Position numbers and translations under genes: made by a program. A model generated the notes under the pieces. That model did no database searches. It saw nothing but the letters and a program-made list of their open reading frames with translations, and was not told the DNA's origin. This document shows, one piece after another, positions 1 to 7,984 of a DNA stretch of 64,000 nucleotides (positions within the stretch are counted from its first letter, which is position 1; each line of letters starts with the position of its first letter). The DNA is from Paraburkholderia solitsugae (GTDB taxonomy: Bacteria; Pseudomonadota; Gammaproteobacteria; Burkholderiales; Burkholderiaceae), in NCBI RefSeq assembly GCF_013177695.1, contig NZ_WOEY01000089.1, positions 1 to 64,000 on the forward strand, given 5' to 3'.

Positions 1-282
1 CGCCCATTCAGGAAAAAGCCTTCCGCCTCCTGAACGTTAACCCCGCCTGTACCCAGTAACCATCCCGCCTTCGCACGCATAACAGCGCGAAATCAATAGC
101 TTATGTTTCGGCCTGGTCAAAGTTCGGTTTAGTTTCCAGCAGATGACCTTAAAATTTCAAACAGAACCCGAATAGCCACGCTATTCCTCTCGTTTAATCG
201 CACAAACTCACGCTAGTATTAACTTCGCGCGGACGCGAGGACAGTTCGCGCGCATATTCCGAAAAACTTCGAAAAGCAAAAA
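1..282. other. Intergenic region upstream of the DUF2844 gene
   Basis: No convincing gene is seen here. A perfect 6-3-6 inverted repeat, AATAGC-CAC-GCTATT, lies at 171-185, about 100 bp before the DUF2844 start, and the stretch from about 130 to 225 is AT-richer than its surroundings, as expected of a promoter region. The palindrome is a possible operator, but no regulator gene is adjacent. Confidence 0.4.
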
Positions 283-798
283 ATGATAATCAGTCAATTT
301 CGAATGCTCGTGGTGGCCGCGGCCACGGTCGCCACGGTCGCCACGGTCGCTCCGGCTTACGCAGGATTAGGCGGCGCACCGACCTACCCTGTGACAGCCA
401 GCAGCACCCGCGCAGGGGCGGCCAGCCAGAGCGCCGCCGCGGTGGCGCGCTACGCGGCAAGCGCCAATGCGGCTGCGCCGGCGTACACCGTGAGTCAGAC
501 CACGCTGCCGTCGGGCACGGTGGTGAACGAATACATCGCGGCGGGCAATACGGTGTTCGCGCTGAGTTGGGAAGGCCCGACCATGCCGCCGCTCAAGACG
601 CTGCTCGCCACTTACTTCCCGTCTTATGTGCAGGGCCTCACCGACGCGCACGCCGCGCAAGGCAGCGGCTACGGAACCGCCGTCGTGCATCAGCCGGCGC
701 TGGTCGTGGAGACCGGAGGCCATATGGGCGCCTTTGTGGGTCGAGCCTACCTACCGCAAGCGTTGCCGCAAGGCGTTAGCGCTGACGACATCAATTAA
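283..798 (+). CDS. DUF2844-family secreted protein
   Basis: A 171-residue exported protein with a clear N-terminal signal peptide (about residues 1-27, ending APAYA). The mature part resembles the DUF2844 family of Burkholderiaceae, which has no known biochemical function. It contains a central segment around residues 70-140 (TLPSGTVVNEY, ALSWEGPTMPPL) and has no catalytic motif I recognise. The hydrophobic core of the signal peptide is encoded by three exact 9-bp tandem repeats, so its length could vary by slippage. The stop lies 29 bp before the DUF3443 lipoprotein gene, so the two are probably one operon and act together in the envelope. The Shine-Dalgarno before the chosen ATG is poor; the signal peptide supports this start. 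Confidence 0.8.
   Translation: MIISQFRMLVVAAATVATVATVAPAYAGLGGAPTYPVTASSTRAGAASQSAAAVARYAASANAAAPAYTVSQTTLPSGTVVNEYIAAGNTVFALSWEGPTMPPLKTLLATYFPSYVQGLTDAHAAQGSGYGTAVVHQPALVVETGGHMGAFVGRAYLPQALPQGVSADDIN
322..348 (+). repeat. 3 x 9-bp tandem repeat in signal peptide
   Basis: GCCACGGTC is repeated three times exactly at 322-330, 331-339 and 340-348. It encodes Ala-Thr-Val three times in the hydrophobic core of the DUF2844 signal peptide. The repeats are in frame, so copy-number change would alter signal length without a frameshift. Confidence 0.9.
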
Positions 799-827
799 GC
801 CTTTAAAAATTAATCGAGAGAAACCAA

Positions 828-2129
828 GTGCGCAAAATCGCATGGATCATTGCCGCGGCGCTCGGGCTGAGTCTGGCTGGCTGCGGTGGAGGTGGGGGTA
901 GCGGGAGTGGAACCAACAGCAGCACAACGCTGAACGCACCGGTCGGCGCAAGTTCGCCCGCACCCGCGAGCGGAACCAATACTTCGGCGCCCAACGTACT
1001 CGCGACCGACGCGTCGGCGGTGCCAACCCCTGTCGGCCCCGGCAATACGATCGCGGTGACGGTGACCGGAACGAGCATCCACAATCAGCCCATGGTCAGC
1101 GTCACAATTTGTCCCCCTGGATCTAGCGCCACTACTAACTGCGCGATTATTCCGAACGTGATTGTCGATACCGAATCGTTCGGGTTGCGTCTGGTTAGCT
1201 CAGCGATTCCGGCCCCCACCTTCAGCGCGCTGACACCCGAAACCGCGAGCGGCCTCCCGCTCGCCGAATGCGCGTTGTTCGGCAGCGGCTACGCATGGGG
1301 TACCGTCCATTACGCGAACGTTGCGATTTCGGGTGAGACGGCCACGAACGTACCGATCCACGTGATCGGCGATACAACGCTGACGACGCCTGCGCCGACC
1401 GAGTGCCAGGTTGGCCGTCAGTTGGTCACCACGACCGATCTCGGCGCAAACGGTATTCTCGGCATCGGCGTGAGCCCGACCGACTGCGGTACGGCATGCG
1501 TGAATGGAGCGGTGTCGACGTTCTACTACACCAACGCCGGCACCGGCACCGCGGTGCCCCTCAACGGCCAGATCACCAACCCCGTCTCGCTGTTCGGGCA
1601 GGACAGCAACGGCGTGATTCTGGAGATGGCTCAGGTGTCAGACACCGGTAGCGCGACCGCTCAGGGTACGCTGGTCTTCGGCATCGACACGCAGGCCAAC
1701 AATATGTTGTACGGCACGGGCGCTACGCTGATGCGGACGAACGGGAACGGCGACTTCACCTCGACCTACAACGGGACCACGCAGACAAAAACGTTCTTCG
1801 ATTCCGGCTCGACGGTGATGTTCTTCCCGGACCTGTCGATCCCGGTGAGCAGCACGTCCGGATACTACATACCGACGACGACGGTGGGGCGGTCATCGAC
1901 GCTGGTGGGCGCCATCCCGACGAGTGTGTCGCTCGGTTTTAATATTGCGAACGGAGCAACGCTGAACGCGTCGGGGAATAACGCGTTCAATAACCTCGGT
2001 ATCTACATGACCCGTCAGTTCGACTTCGGCATGCCGTTCTTTTATGGCCGGCACGTGTACTACGGCATTTCCGGCAAGGCGTCCACGGGTGGCGGCACCG
2101 GACCGTATGTCGCGTACGTTTCGAGCTAA
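828..2129 (+). CDS. DUF3443-family lipoprotein with pepsin-like motifs
   Basis: A 433-residue lipoprotein: GTG start, signal peptide and lipobox L16-A-G-C19, followed by a Gly/Ser/Pro-rich linker (about 20-70). The globular part belongs to DUF3443, a family of unknown function that often neighbours DUF2844. Several marks recall pepsin-like (A1) aspartic peptidases in the right order: VIVDTES (D114) where pepsins have D-T-G-S, GILGIG (about 209-214) resembling pepsin GILGLG, TLVFGID (about 281-287) resembling LVFGGID, and FFDSGST (D325) matching the second-lobe D-S-G-S/T. The first motif has Glu in place of Gly, which may affect activity. Visible motifs are direct evidence; the peptidase fold is inference. 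The protein is probably anchored to the outer or inner membrane on the periplasmic side. Confidence 0.75.
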   Translation: MRKIAWIIAAALGLSLAGCGGGGGSGSGTNSSTTLNAPVGASSPAPASGTNTSAPNVLATDASAVPTPVGPGNTIAVTVTGTSIHNQPMVSVTICPPGSSATTNCAIIPNVIVDTESFGLRLVSSAIPAPTFSALTPETASGLPLAECALFGSGYAWGTVHYANVAISGETATNVPIHVIGDTTLTTPAPTECQVGRQLVTTTDLGANGILGIGVSPTDCGTACVNGAVSTFYYTNAGTGTAVPLNGQITNPVSLFGQDSNGVILEMAQVSDTGSATAQGTLVFGIDTQANNMLYGTGATLMRTNGNGDFTSTYNGTTQTKTFFDSGSTVMFFPDLSIPVSSTSGYYIPTTTVGRSSTLVGAIPTSVSLGFNIANGATLNASGNNAFNNLGIYMTRQFDFGMPFFYGRHVYYGISGKASTGGGTGPYVAYVSS

Positions 2130-2150
2130 GTGACGTTGCGTCTCGCGCGG

Positions 2151-2178
2151 TGAATATCGGCGGTGGGGTCGATATTCA
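2151..2178. terminator. Stem-loop after DUF3443 gene
   Basis: TGAATATCG (2151-2159) pairs with CGATATTCA (2170-2178) across a 10-nt loop, 21 bp after the DUF3443 stop and followed by a short TTT. It fits a weak intrinsic terminator. Confidence 0.45.
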
Positions 2179-2265
2179 TTTGCGCGGGGCGAGCAAACCG
2201 CGCGTGGCAGCAAGACTTTCAAACACTTTGAAAGAGGAATTGATGCCCAGTGACCGCTTTGCATA

Positions 2266-2351
2266 ATCCCTAAAACAGGGATGAACATCCCTCTATTGAG
2301 GATTTCCCAGAGAATCCCTATAATGAGGACGATCGTCCCTGTATCAAGGAT
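2266..2351 (+). promoter_or_regulatory. Four 17-bp repeat operators around the NTase/HEPN promoter
   Basis: Four copies of a 17-bp dyad, consensus ATCCCTnTAtnnAGGAT, occur at 2266-2282, 2287-2303, 2314-2330 and 2335-2351. The first is a perfect palindrome (ATCCCT-AAAAC-AGGGAT). Start-to-start spacings are 21, 27 and 21 bp, so the sites form two pairs. Copy 2 overlaps the -35, copy 3 contains the -10, and copy 4 contains the AAGGA ribosome-binding site of the first gene. The likely binder is the winged-helix antitoxin encoded immediately downstream (autorepression), which is inference. Confidence 0.8.
2296..2324 (+). promoter_or_regulatory. Sigma-70 promoter of the NTase/HEPN module
   Basis: TTGAGG (2296-2301), a 17-bp spacer and a consensus TATAAT (2319-2324). 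Transcription should start near 2331, leaving a leader of about 25 nt that consists largely of the fourth repeat. Both hexamers lie in or against the operator repeats. Confidence 0.75.
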
Positions 2352-2356
2352 TCGTG

Positions 2357-2914
2357 ATGAGTGTTGCCGACTTCCTCTTCACACCGGGCTTGCAACGCGT
2401 GCTTGGTGCCACGCTGCTGCAGCCTGACCGCAGTTTTACGCTACAGGAACTGCTGCGTCTGGCAGACAGTGGGCGCGGAAGCGCTCAAAAGCAAGTGGAC
2501 CGACTGGTCGAGGTCGGCGTACTTCAGGAAGACGCCCGACGAGGCCGGCAACGGAGCATCCGCGCGAATACCGAATTCGTCCTCTATCCAGAGTTGCTTA
2601 GTATCGCGCGCAAGTCATTTGCCGTTGTGGAGCCGCTGAAAGATGCCCTCGCGCCTTTTGCCGAACAAATCACCTCAGCGTTCGTGTTTGGCTCCGTGGC
2701 CAAGGGCACGGACAGTGGCCGAAGCGACATCGACTTGATTGTCGTCGGGAGTGCCCCTCTCCTAGAGCTCTCTGAGGCCATGCAGATGGCCGAGCAAGGT
2801 CTGCTGCGCCCCGTCAACTTCTCTCTGTACGAGCCTGCTGAATGGGCTGCCCTGATAAAATCAGACCCTATTATGGCCCAGATTGCCCAAGGCCCCACCC
2901 TGAAGATACTGTGA
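2357..2914 (+). CDS. Winged-helix/minimal nucleotidyltransferase fusion (probable antitoxin)
   Basis: A 185-residue protein. Residues about 10-75 look like a winged helix-turn-helix (FTLQELLRLAD, QKQVDRLVEVGVLQ). Residues about 105-150 are an MNT-type nucleotidyltransferase with an intact GSX10DXD signature (G112-S113, D124, D126), the motif MntA antitoxins use to AMPylate HEPN toxins. The start ATG at 2357 is preferred over GTG 2354 because AAGGA (2346-2350) sits six bases before it. The stop overlaps the start of the next gene (ATGA), so translation is coupled. Family knowledge: MNT/HEPN pairs form type VII toxin-antitoxin systems. The DNA-binding domain plus repeated operators suggest direct autorepression. 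A housekeeping nucleotidyltransferase role cannot be excluded. Confidence 0.78.
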   Translation: MSVADFLFTPGLQRVLGATLLQPDRSFTLQELLRLADSGRGSAQKQVDRLVEVGVLQEDARRGRQRSIRANTEFVLYPELLSIARKSFAVVEPLKDALAPFAEQITSAFVFGSVAKGTDSGRSDIDLIVVGSAPLLELSEAMQMAEQGLLRPVNFSLYEPAEWAALIKSDPIMAQIAQGPTLKIL

Positions 2915-3351
2915 TGCCGCGCCCATCTGAATACGAAAACCTCATCAAGACGAAAGCCTTTGAGGCGGTCGCGCCAACGCCCGGAGCTATCGCCGGCTTC
3001 CTGCGCAACGCAGCGGACTATAAGGCCACCGCCGATGGGCTAGACCCCAGCCGACATCTGCAGGTCTTTACCTTGGCCTACGAAGGCTATTTCCAAGTGG
3101 TCCAGGCCGTCCTGGAGTTCTACGAGGTCCGCACCAAAGATGCCGGCCGTAACCTGGCCATCCAGCGTGTATCCACCTCGCTGGGTGTGAACTCCCAAGA
3201 ATTTGCCTTCATCACGAAGGCCCACGAACGTCGCAACGGTACCTCTTACGTTTCACCGTTTCCCCCGGTGTCAAAGGCTGAGGCCGCCACCATGCTGGCC
3301 ATCCTGGCTAAGTACCTACTCGTTGCGCATACGCTGACTGATACGCCATGA
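2914..3351 (+). CDS. HEPN-like partner protein (probable toxin)
   Basis: A 145-residue, mostly helical protein starting at the ATG that overlaps the stop of the upstream nucleotidyltransferase; an in-frame upstream codon at 2842 is ignored because of that overlap. Helices around residues 25-75 and 95-140 and the order NTase then helical partner suggest a HEPN fold. The usual HEPN RNase motif is R-x4-6-H. Here the equivalent segment reads HERRNGTSY (H104, R107, N108, Y112), so Tyr occupies the position normally taken by the catalytic His. That could mean a variant active site or loss of RNase activity. Function is inferred from fold-like features and operon context only. Confidence 0.6.
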   Translation: MPRPSEYENLIKTKAFEAVAPTPGAIAGFLRNAADYKATADGLDPSRHLQVFTLAYEGYFQVVQAVLEFYEVRTKDAGRNLAIQRVSTSLGVNSQEFAFITKAHERRNGTSYVSPFPPVSKAEAATMLAILAKYLLVAHTLTDTP

Positions 3352-3378
3352 GCCCCTATTTTGCAGAAGCGCCCTCCC

Positions 3379-4230
3379 CTAATAAATCCCCATCGCCCCT
3401 TCAATACTGCGCACCATCGAAACCAGCCGCGGCCCGATATCCCCTTCCAGCTGATTCTCCTTCAGCAAATAGGAAGGCACGCCGCAGTTGAACACCAGAA
3501 TCTCTCCGTCGGCCGAAGGTTTCATCGGCACGGCGACAGCATGTACTTCGCGCCGCAAGTCGCCGTACGAGACGCAGAACCCGCGCTCATAGAAGTAATC
3601 GATGCTGTTCATCACGCGCTCGGCAAACGTATTCCATTCACTCGGCGCCTTCACCGCAATCTCATTGCAAAGCGCCTCGCGCCGCTCGGCCGGCAACGCC
3701 GCGAGCAACGCGCGGCCCATCGCGGTTCGCACGATCGGATAGCTCAGGCCGATATCCGCCGGCAACCCCAAAGGCGTCGTGCTGCGGCTGCTTTCCAGGT
3801 ACACGACATTGAGCCGGTCCCGCATGCCGAGCGAGACTGAGCCGCGAATCTGATCCGCCAACTCCTTCATCGAAGGCCGCGCGATCTGCCGCACGCTCAA
3901 GCTTGCGAGCAATGGATAGCTCAACGACAGCACCGCCGAGCCGAGCTGAAACTTGTTGTTCATACGATTGACGCGCAAGTAGCCGAGGCGCGTGAGCGTG
4001 TAGGTGAAGCGCGAGATGGTGGCCTTGGTCATGCCGGTGCGCGCAGCCAGTTCCGCATTGCCGAGTTGCGATTCGCGCGGCGTGAAGCAATGCAGGATGT
4101 CGAGGCCGCGCGCCAACGTGGTGGCGAACTGCCGGTCACCGTCGAATTCGTCGGGCACATAGCGCGCCTTCGAATCCAGATAGTCGCCTGTCAGCGCCGC
4201 CGCCTCGGAGCGCTTGTTGTTGGCTGCCAT
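3379..4230 (-). CDS. IclR-family transcriptional regulator
   Basis: A 283-residue regulator with an N-terminal winged helix (about residues 35-95: ARGLDILHCF, LAARTGMTKATISRFTYTL) and a C-terminal IclR effector domain (about 110-280, including PIVRTAMGRALLAALP and the YGDLRREVHAVAVP stretch). It is transcribed away from the acyl-CoA dehydrogenase operon and shares its intergenic region, which contains a 17-bp palindrome, so it probably controls that operon in response to the organic acid consumed by it. The effector cannot be read from sequence. The gene ends tail-to-tail with the HEPN-like gene, 27 bp apart. Confidence 0.9.
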   Translation of the reverse strand: MAANNKRSEAAALTGDYLDSKARYVPDEFDGDRQFATTLARGLDILHCFTPRESQLGNAELAARTGMTKATISRFTYTLTRLGYLRVNRMNNKFQLGSAVLSLSYPLLASLSVRQIARPSMKELADQIRGSVSLGMRDRLNVVYLESSRSTTPLGLPADIGLSYPIVRTAMGRALLAALPAERREALCNEIAVKAPSEWNTFAERVMNSIDYFYERGFCVSYGDLRREVHAVAVPMKPSADGEILVFNCGVPSYLLKENQLEGDIGPRLVSMVRSIEGAMGIY

Positions 4231-4282
4231 GATCGTCTCCCTTCAGATAGCCAATTTTGCGCCTCCTGTTCAGCATATCCAA

Positions 4283-4299
4283 ACTCTGTTCTGCAGAGT
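4283..4299. promoter_or_regulatory. Palindromic operator candidate between iclR and acyl-CoA dehydrogenase
   Basis: ACTCTG-TTCTG-CAGAGT, a perfect 6-5-6 inverted repeat, lies midway in the divergent intergenic region. Location and dyad size suit an IclR-type regulator. Confidence 0.5.
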
Positions 4300-4373
4300 C
4301 GAACAAATCGCGCCGACTGCCTGTAAATCTTCGATAGTGAAGTCATAAATCGACTCACATGACGGAGACAAGC

Positions 4374-5582
4374 ATGACCAGGACACCCTCACATTTCGAT
4401 TCGATGCTCGCCGACGTCGCGCGCTTCGTTCGCGAAGAAGCGATGCCGCGCGAAAACGAGATCGAAAAGGCGGATGCCGTACCGGCGGATCTCGTCGAAC
4501 GCATGCGCGAACTCGGCTATTTCGGCTGGAGCATTCCGCGCGATTTCGGTGGCGCTGGACTGTCGACGGAGCAACTCGTACGCGGCGCATTCGAACTATC
4601 GCAAGCGTCGGTAGCATTCCGTGCGCGGGTCGGCACCAATACCGGCATCGGCTCGGAAGCGCTCGTCGCCGACGGCACCGACGCGCAGAAGCAGCGCTAT
4701 CTGCCGCGCCTCGCCTCGGGCGAGCTGACCGGCGCTTTCGCGCTAACCGAAGCGGACGCCGGCTCGGACGCCACCGCATTGCGCACCACCGCGCGACGCG
4801 ACGGCGATCACTACATCCTCGACGGCAGCAAGTGCTTCATCACCAACGCGCCGATCGCGGACCTGTTCACGGTGATGGCCCGCACCGATGCTGACACGCC
4901 CGGCGCCGGTGGCATTTCCGCATTTCTCGTCGAACGCGGCATGCCAGGTCTCTCCACCAGCGCGCCTTACGACAAGATGGGCCAGGCCGGTTCGCCGGTC
5001 GGTGACGTCGTGTTCAACGCGTGCCGCGTGCCTGCGGCCAATCTGATCGGTGGCGTCGAAGGTCAAGGCTTCCGTACCGCGATGAAGGTATTGAACAAGC
5101 AGCGCATTCACCTTGCCGCGCTGTGCACCGGCCCTGCCATGCGGATGCTTGAAGAAGCCGTTGCGTACACCTCGAAACGCGAGCAGTTCGGCAAGCCCGT
5201 GGCCGAGTTCCAGCTCGTGCAGGCCCTGATCGCCGAATGCCAGACAGAAATCTTCGCCGCGCGCTCGATGATTCTCGAAACCGCGCGCAAACGAGATGCG
5301 GGTGAGGACGTCGCGCTGGAAGCGTCGATGTGCAAGATGTTCGCCTCTGAAATGTGCGGACGTGTCGCGGATCGTGCGGTCCAGATGCTCGGCGGACGCG
5401 GCTATCTCGCGGGCAATGCGGTCGAGCGGTTCTACCGCGATGTGCGCGCCTTCCGCATTTACGAAGGCACCACGCAGATTCATCAGTTGAACATCGCGAA
5501 GATCACGCTGCGACGCGCGGCCGAACGGGATCAGGCGAAACAGAAGGACAGCGCACAAGCCGACGCTGCGTGTGCAGCATGA
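4374..5582 (+). CDS. Acyl-CoA dehydrogenase
   Basis: An FAD-dependent enzyme of 402 residues that oxidises an acyl-CoA to the 2-enoyl-CoA. Both family signatures are visible: ALTEADAGSDATA in the first half and the QMLGGRGYLAGNAVERFYRD region near the C terminus. The catalytic base is expected to be the Glu of IYEGTTQIHQ. The ATG at 4374 is chosen over 4359 because a GGAG lies 6-7 bases before it. The stop overlaps the start of the acetate-CoA ligase gene (ATGA). Paired with a CoA ligase, a permease and an IclR regulator, it probably acts on a specific short-chain or branched acid instead of general fatty acids. The substrate is unknown. Confidence 0.92.
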   Translation: MTRTPSHFDSMLADVARFVREEAMPRENEIEKADAVPADLVERMRELGYFGWSIPRDFGGAGLSTEQLVRGAFELSQASVAFRARVGTNTGIGSEALVADGTDAQKQRYLPRLASGELTGAFALTEADAGSDATALRTTARRDGDHYILDGSKCFITNAPIADLFTVMARTDADTPGAGGISAFLVERGMPGLSTSAPYDKMGQAGSPVGDVVFNACRVPAANLIGGVEGQGFRTAMKVLNKQRIHLAALCTGPAMRMLEEAVAYTSKREQFGKPVAEFQLVQALIAECQTEIFAARSMILETARKRDAGEDVALEASMCKMFASEMCGRVADRAVQMLGGRGYLAGNAVERFYRDVRAFRIYEGTTQIHQLNIAKITLRRAAERDQAKQKDSAQADAACAA

Positions 5583-7828
5583 GCACGGTCATGAACACCA
5601 CCACGCACTGTGCAACCACGCTCGACATCGAACGGCTCGTCAACCCGCGCTCGATCGCGATCATCGGCGCTTCAAACGATCCGAAATCGATCAGCGGCCA
5701 GCCCATGCGCTTTCTCATGCAGCACGGGTATCAGGGCGCGCCGTATCCGGTGAATCCAAAATACGCGGAGATTGACGGCGTGGCGTGCCATGCCAGCATC
5801 GCCGCATTGCCCACTACGCCCGATCTCGCGTTGATCCTCGTCGCGGCGCGGCGCGTGCCCGACATGCTGCGCCAATGCGGCGAAAAGGGTATCAGCTTCG
5901 CGATCGTCTACAGCTCCGGATTCGCTGAAGCGGGCGAAGCCGGCGCCGCGTTGCAGCGCGAGTGCGCGGAAGTCGCGAAAGCTTTCGGCATCCGCGTGAT
6001 CGGTCCGAACTGCCAGGGATTCGTCAGCACAGGTGCCAGCGTCTACGCCGGATTCGGCGCGCCGTTCGGCGTCGACTACCGGCGCGGCGGCTTGTCGCTG
6101 ATTTCGCAAAGCGGGGGGTTTGGCTGCGCGCTGCTGCTGATGGCCGACGAACTTGGCATCGGCTTGCGGCATTTCATCACCACCGGCAATGAGGCCGACA
6201 TCAGCCTGCTCGATCTGGTCGATGCCTGCATCGCGGACCCGCAAACGTCGCTGATCGCCGCCTATATCGAAGGCTTGAAGGATGCGCGACGTCTCGTCGA
6301 CGTCGCCAACCGTGCGCTCGACGCCGGCAAACCGCTGCTCGCGTGGAAGGTCGGCAACACCGCCGACGGCGCCAAAGCGGCCGCGTCGCACACGGCGAAT
6401 CTGGGCGGCGCATCCGCGCTCTATCGCACAGCTTTCCGCCAGACCGGCGTGATCGACGTCACCGATGTCGCGGACCTCGGCGACTACGCCAAGGCGTTCG
6501 AAGCCCAACGCCTGCCGCGCGGCAATCGAATCGCGGTCGTCACGCTCTCGGGTGGCGCCGGCATTCTGATCACCGATGCCTGTGCTGAACGTGGCATGTC
6601 GGTACCCGCGTTGTCGGCGGCGACGCTCGAGCAGCTCAAACCGATCGTGCCCGCGTTCGCCTCGTTGAACAATCCGATCGATCTCACCGCGGGCATCCTC
6701 GCTGAGCCGAAGATTTTTGCCGACGCACTGCAGATCATCGCCGACGATCCGAACATCGACGCCATCGCGATCATGGCAGCCGCGGCGAGCGGAGAAGTGG
6801 CACGCGCGATGGCCGAGGCGATCGTGCGCGTCTACGCCGCCACGACCAAGCCGATGATGCTCGCCTGGAACGCGCGCCGCGACATGGCCGCCGACGCCTA
6901 CGAGATGATCGAAACGCATGGCGTGCCGCTGTATGCGACGCCTGTGCGTTGCGGACGCGCGTTCGCGGCGTTGTCGGACTATGCGCAGGCGCGGCGGGTG
7001 CGTGCAGCGGCACGCTGTGCCGAACCGCTTGCACATGCGCAATATGATGTCGAGCAAGCTCGCGCGCTGCTGGCTGTCAGTCAGGGCGACCTGACCGAAC
7101 ACGCCTCGCAGGCGTTGCTGCGCGATTACGGCATCGAGACGCCCAGGAGCGAGCTCGCGCACAACCGCGACGAAGCATGCGCCATCGCGCGAAAGATCGG
7201 CTTTCCGCTCGTGATCAAGGTGCAGTCACCCGACATTCCGCATAAAACGGAAGCTGGCGCCGTGCGGGTCGGCATCCGCGATGAAGCGACGCTCGCCAGC
7301 GCCTTCGACGAAATCGTCGCGAACGCGCGCCGCCATGTCCCCCATGCGCGAATCGACGGCGTGCTGGTGCAGGAAGAGATCCGCGACGCGATCGAGATGA
7401 TCGTCGGTATCGAGAACGATGCGTCGTTCGGACCGGCTGTGATGTGCGGTCTCGGGGGGATCTATGCCGAAGTGCTGAAGGATGTGGCGTTCCGACTCGC
7501 GCCGGTTTCGCACGCCGACGCTCACGCGATGATCCGCGAACTGCGCGCCTTCGCGATGCTCGACGGTGCGCGCGGCAAACCGCGTGGCGATATCGAGGCG
7601 CTCGTCGAAACGATCGTTGCGCTGTCCGCGATGGCGCTCGACCAGCAGGCCAGCCTGAAGGAACTGGATATCAATCCGCTTTTCGTGCTGCCCACGGGCA
7701 AGGGCGTGCGGGCCGGCGACGCGTTGGCGCGCTGCATGCCGCACGCGGCCGACGCCGTCAATGGTGTCGGTCCCGCCGACGACGTGCACGAAAGCGAGCA
7801 TTGCGCGCCAGCCGTCGTGGACGGATAG
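5579..7828 (+). CDS. Acetate-CoA ligase family protein (fused alpha/beta, ADP-forming type)
   Basis: A 749-residue protein with the order CoA-binding domain (about 12-145, SIAIIGASNDPKSISGQP), ligase/CoA domains (about 150-480) and an ATP-grasp domain (about 510-730, LVIKVQSPDIPHKTEAGAV and KELDINPLFV). The conserved His expected to be phosphorylated lies in ASHTANLGG. Such enzymes join a carboxylic acid to CoA at the expense of ATP. The ATG at 5579 overlaps the dehydrogenase stop; ATG 5591 is an alternative. In this operon it would activate the acid that the acyl-CoA dehydrogenase then oxidises. Substrate choice within the family is wide, so acetate itself should not be assumed. Confidence 0.9.
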   Translation: MSTVMNTTTHCATTLDIERLVNPRSIAIIGASNDPKSISGQPMRFLMQHGYQGAPYPVNPKYAEIDGVACHASIAALPTTPDLALILVAARRVPDMLRQCGEKGISFAIVYSSGFAEAGEAGAALQRECAEVAKAFGIRVIGPNCQGFVSTGASVYAGFGAPFGVDYRRGGLSLISQSGGFGCALLLMADELGIGLRHFITTGNEADISLLDLVDACIADPQTSLIAAYIEGLKDARRLVDVANRALDAGKPLLAWKVGNTADGAKAAASHTANLGGASALYRTAFRQTGVIDVTDVADLGDYAKAFEAQRLPRGNRIAVVTLSGGAGILITDACAERGMSVPALSAATLEQLKPIVPAFASLNNPIDLTAGILAEPKIFADALQIIADDPNIDAIAIMAAAASGEVARAMAEAIVRVYAATTKPMMLAWNARRDMAADAYEMIETHGVPLYATPVRCGRAFAALSDYAQARRVRAAARCAEPLAHAQYDVEQARALLAVSQGDLTEHASQALLRDYGIETPRSELAHNRDEACAIARKIGFPLVIKVQSPDIPHKTEAGAVRVGIRDEATLASAFDEIVANARRHVPHARIDGVLVQEEIRDAIEMIVGIENDASFGPAVMCGLGGIYAEVLKDVAFRLAPVSHADAHAMIRELRAFAMLDGARGKPRGDIEALVETIVALSAMALDQQASLKELDINPLFVLPTGKGVRAGDALARCMPHAADAVNGVGPADDVHESEHCAPAVVDG

Positions 7829-7984
7829 TGACGCGGTGCCAGGCCGCTTTGAGACCGGATGTCGCTGATTTGCCGCGCTACATTCAGTGCTAAACATCGC
7901 ACTAAAACCGCACCACGCGCGGCAATATGCATCGCAACATGCGCAGCGACACCCACCGCAGTTGGCATTCTTCGCGAGACCATC

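Noticed and set aside
5672..7162. Minus-strand open frame of 496 codons opposite the acetate-CoA ligase
   Set aside because: High-GC antisense shadow; composition is Arg/His-rich without family motifs, while the plus strand has clear ligase domains.
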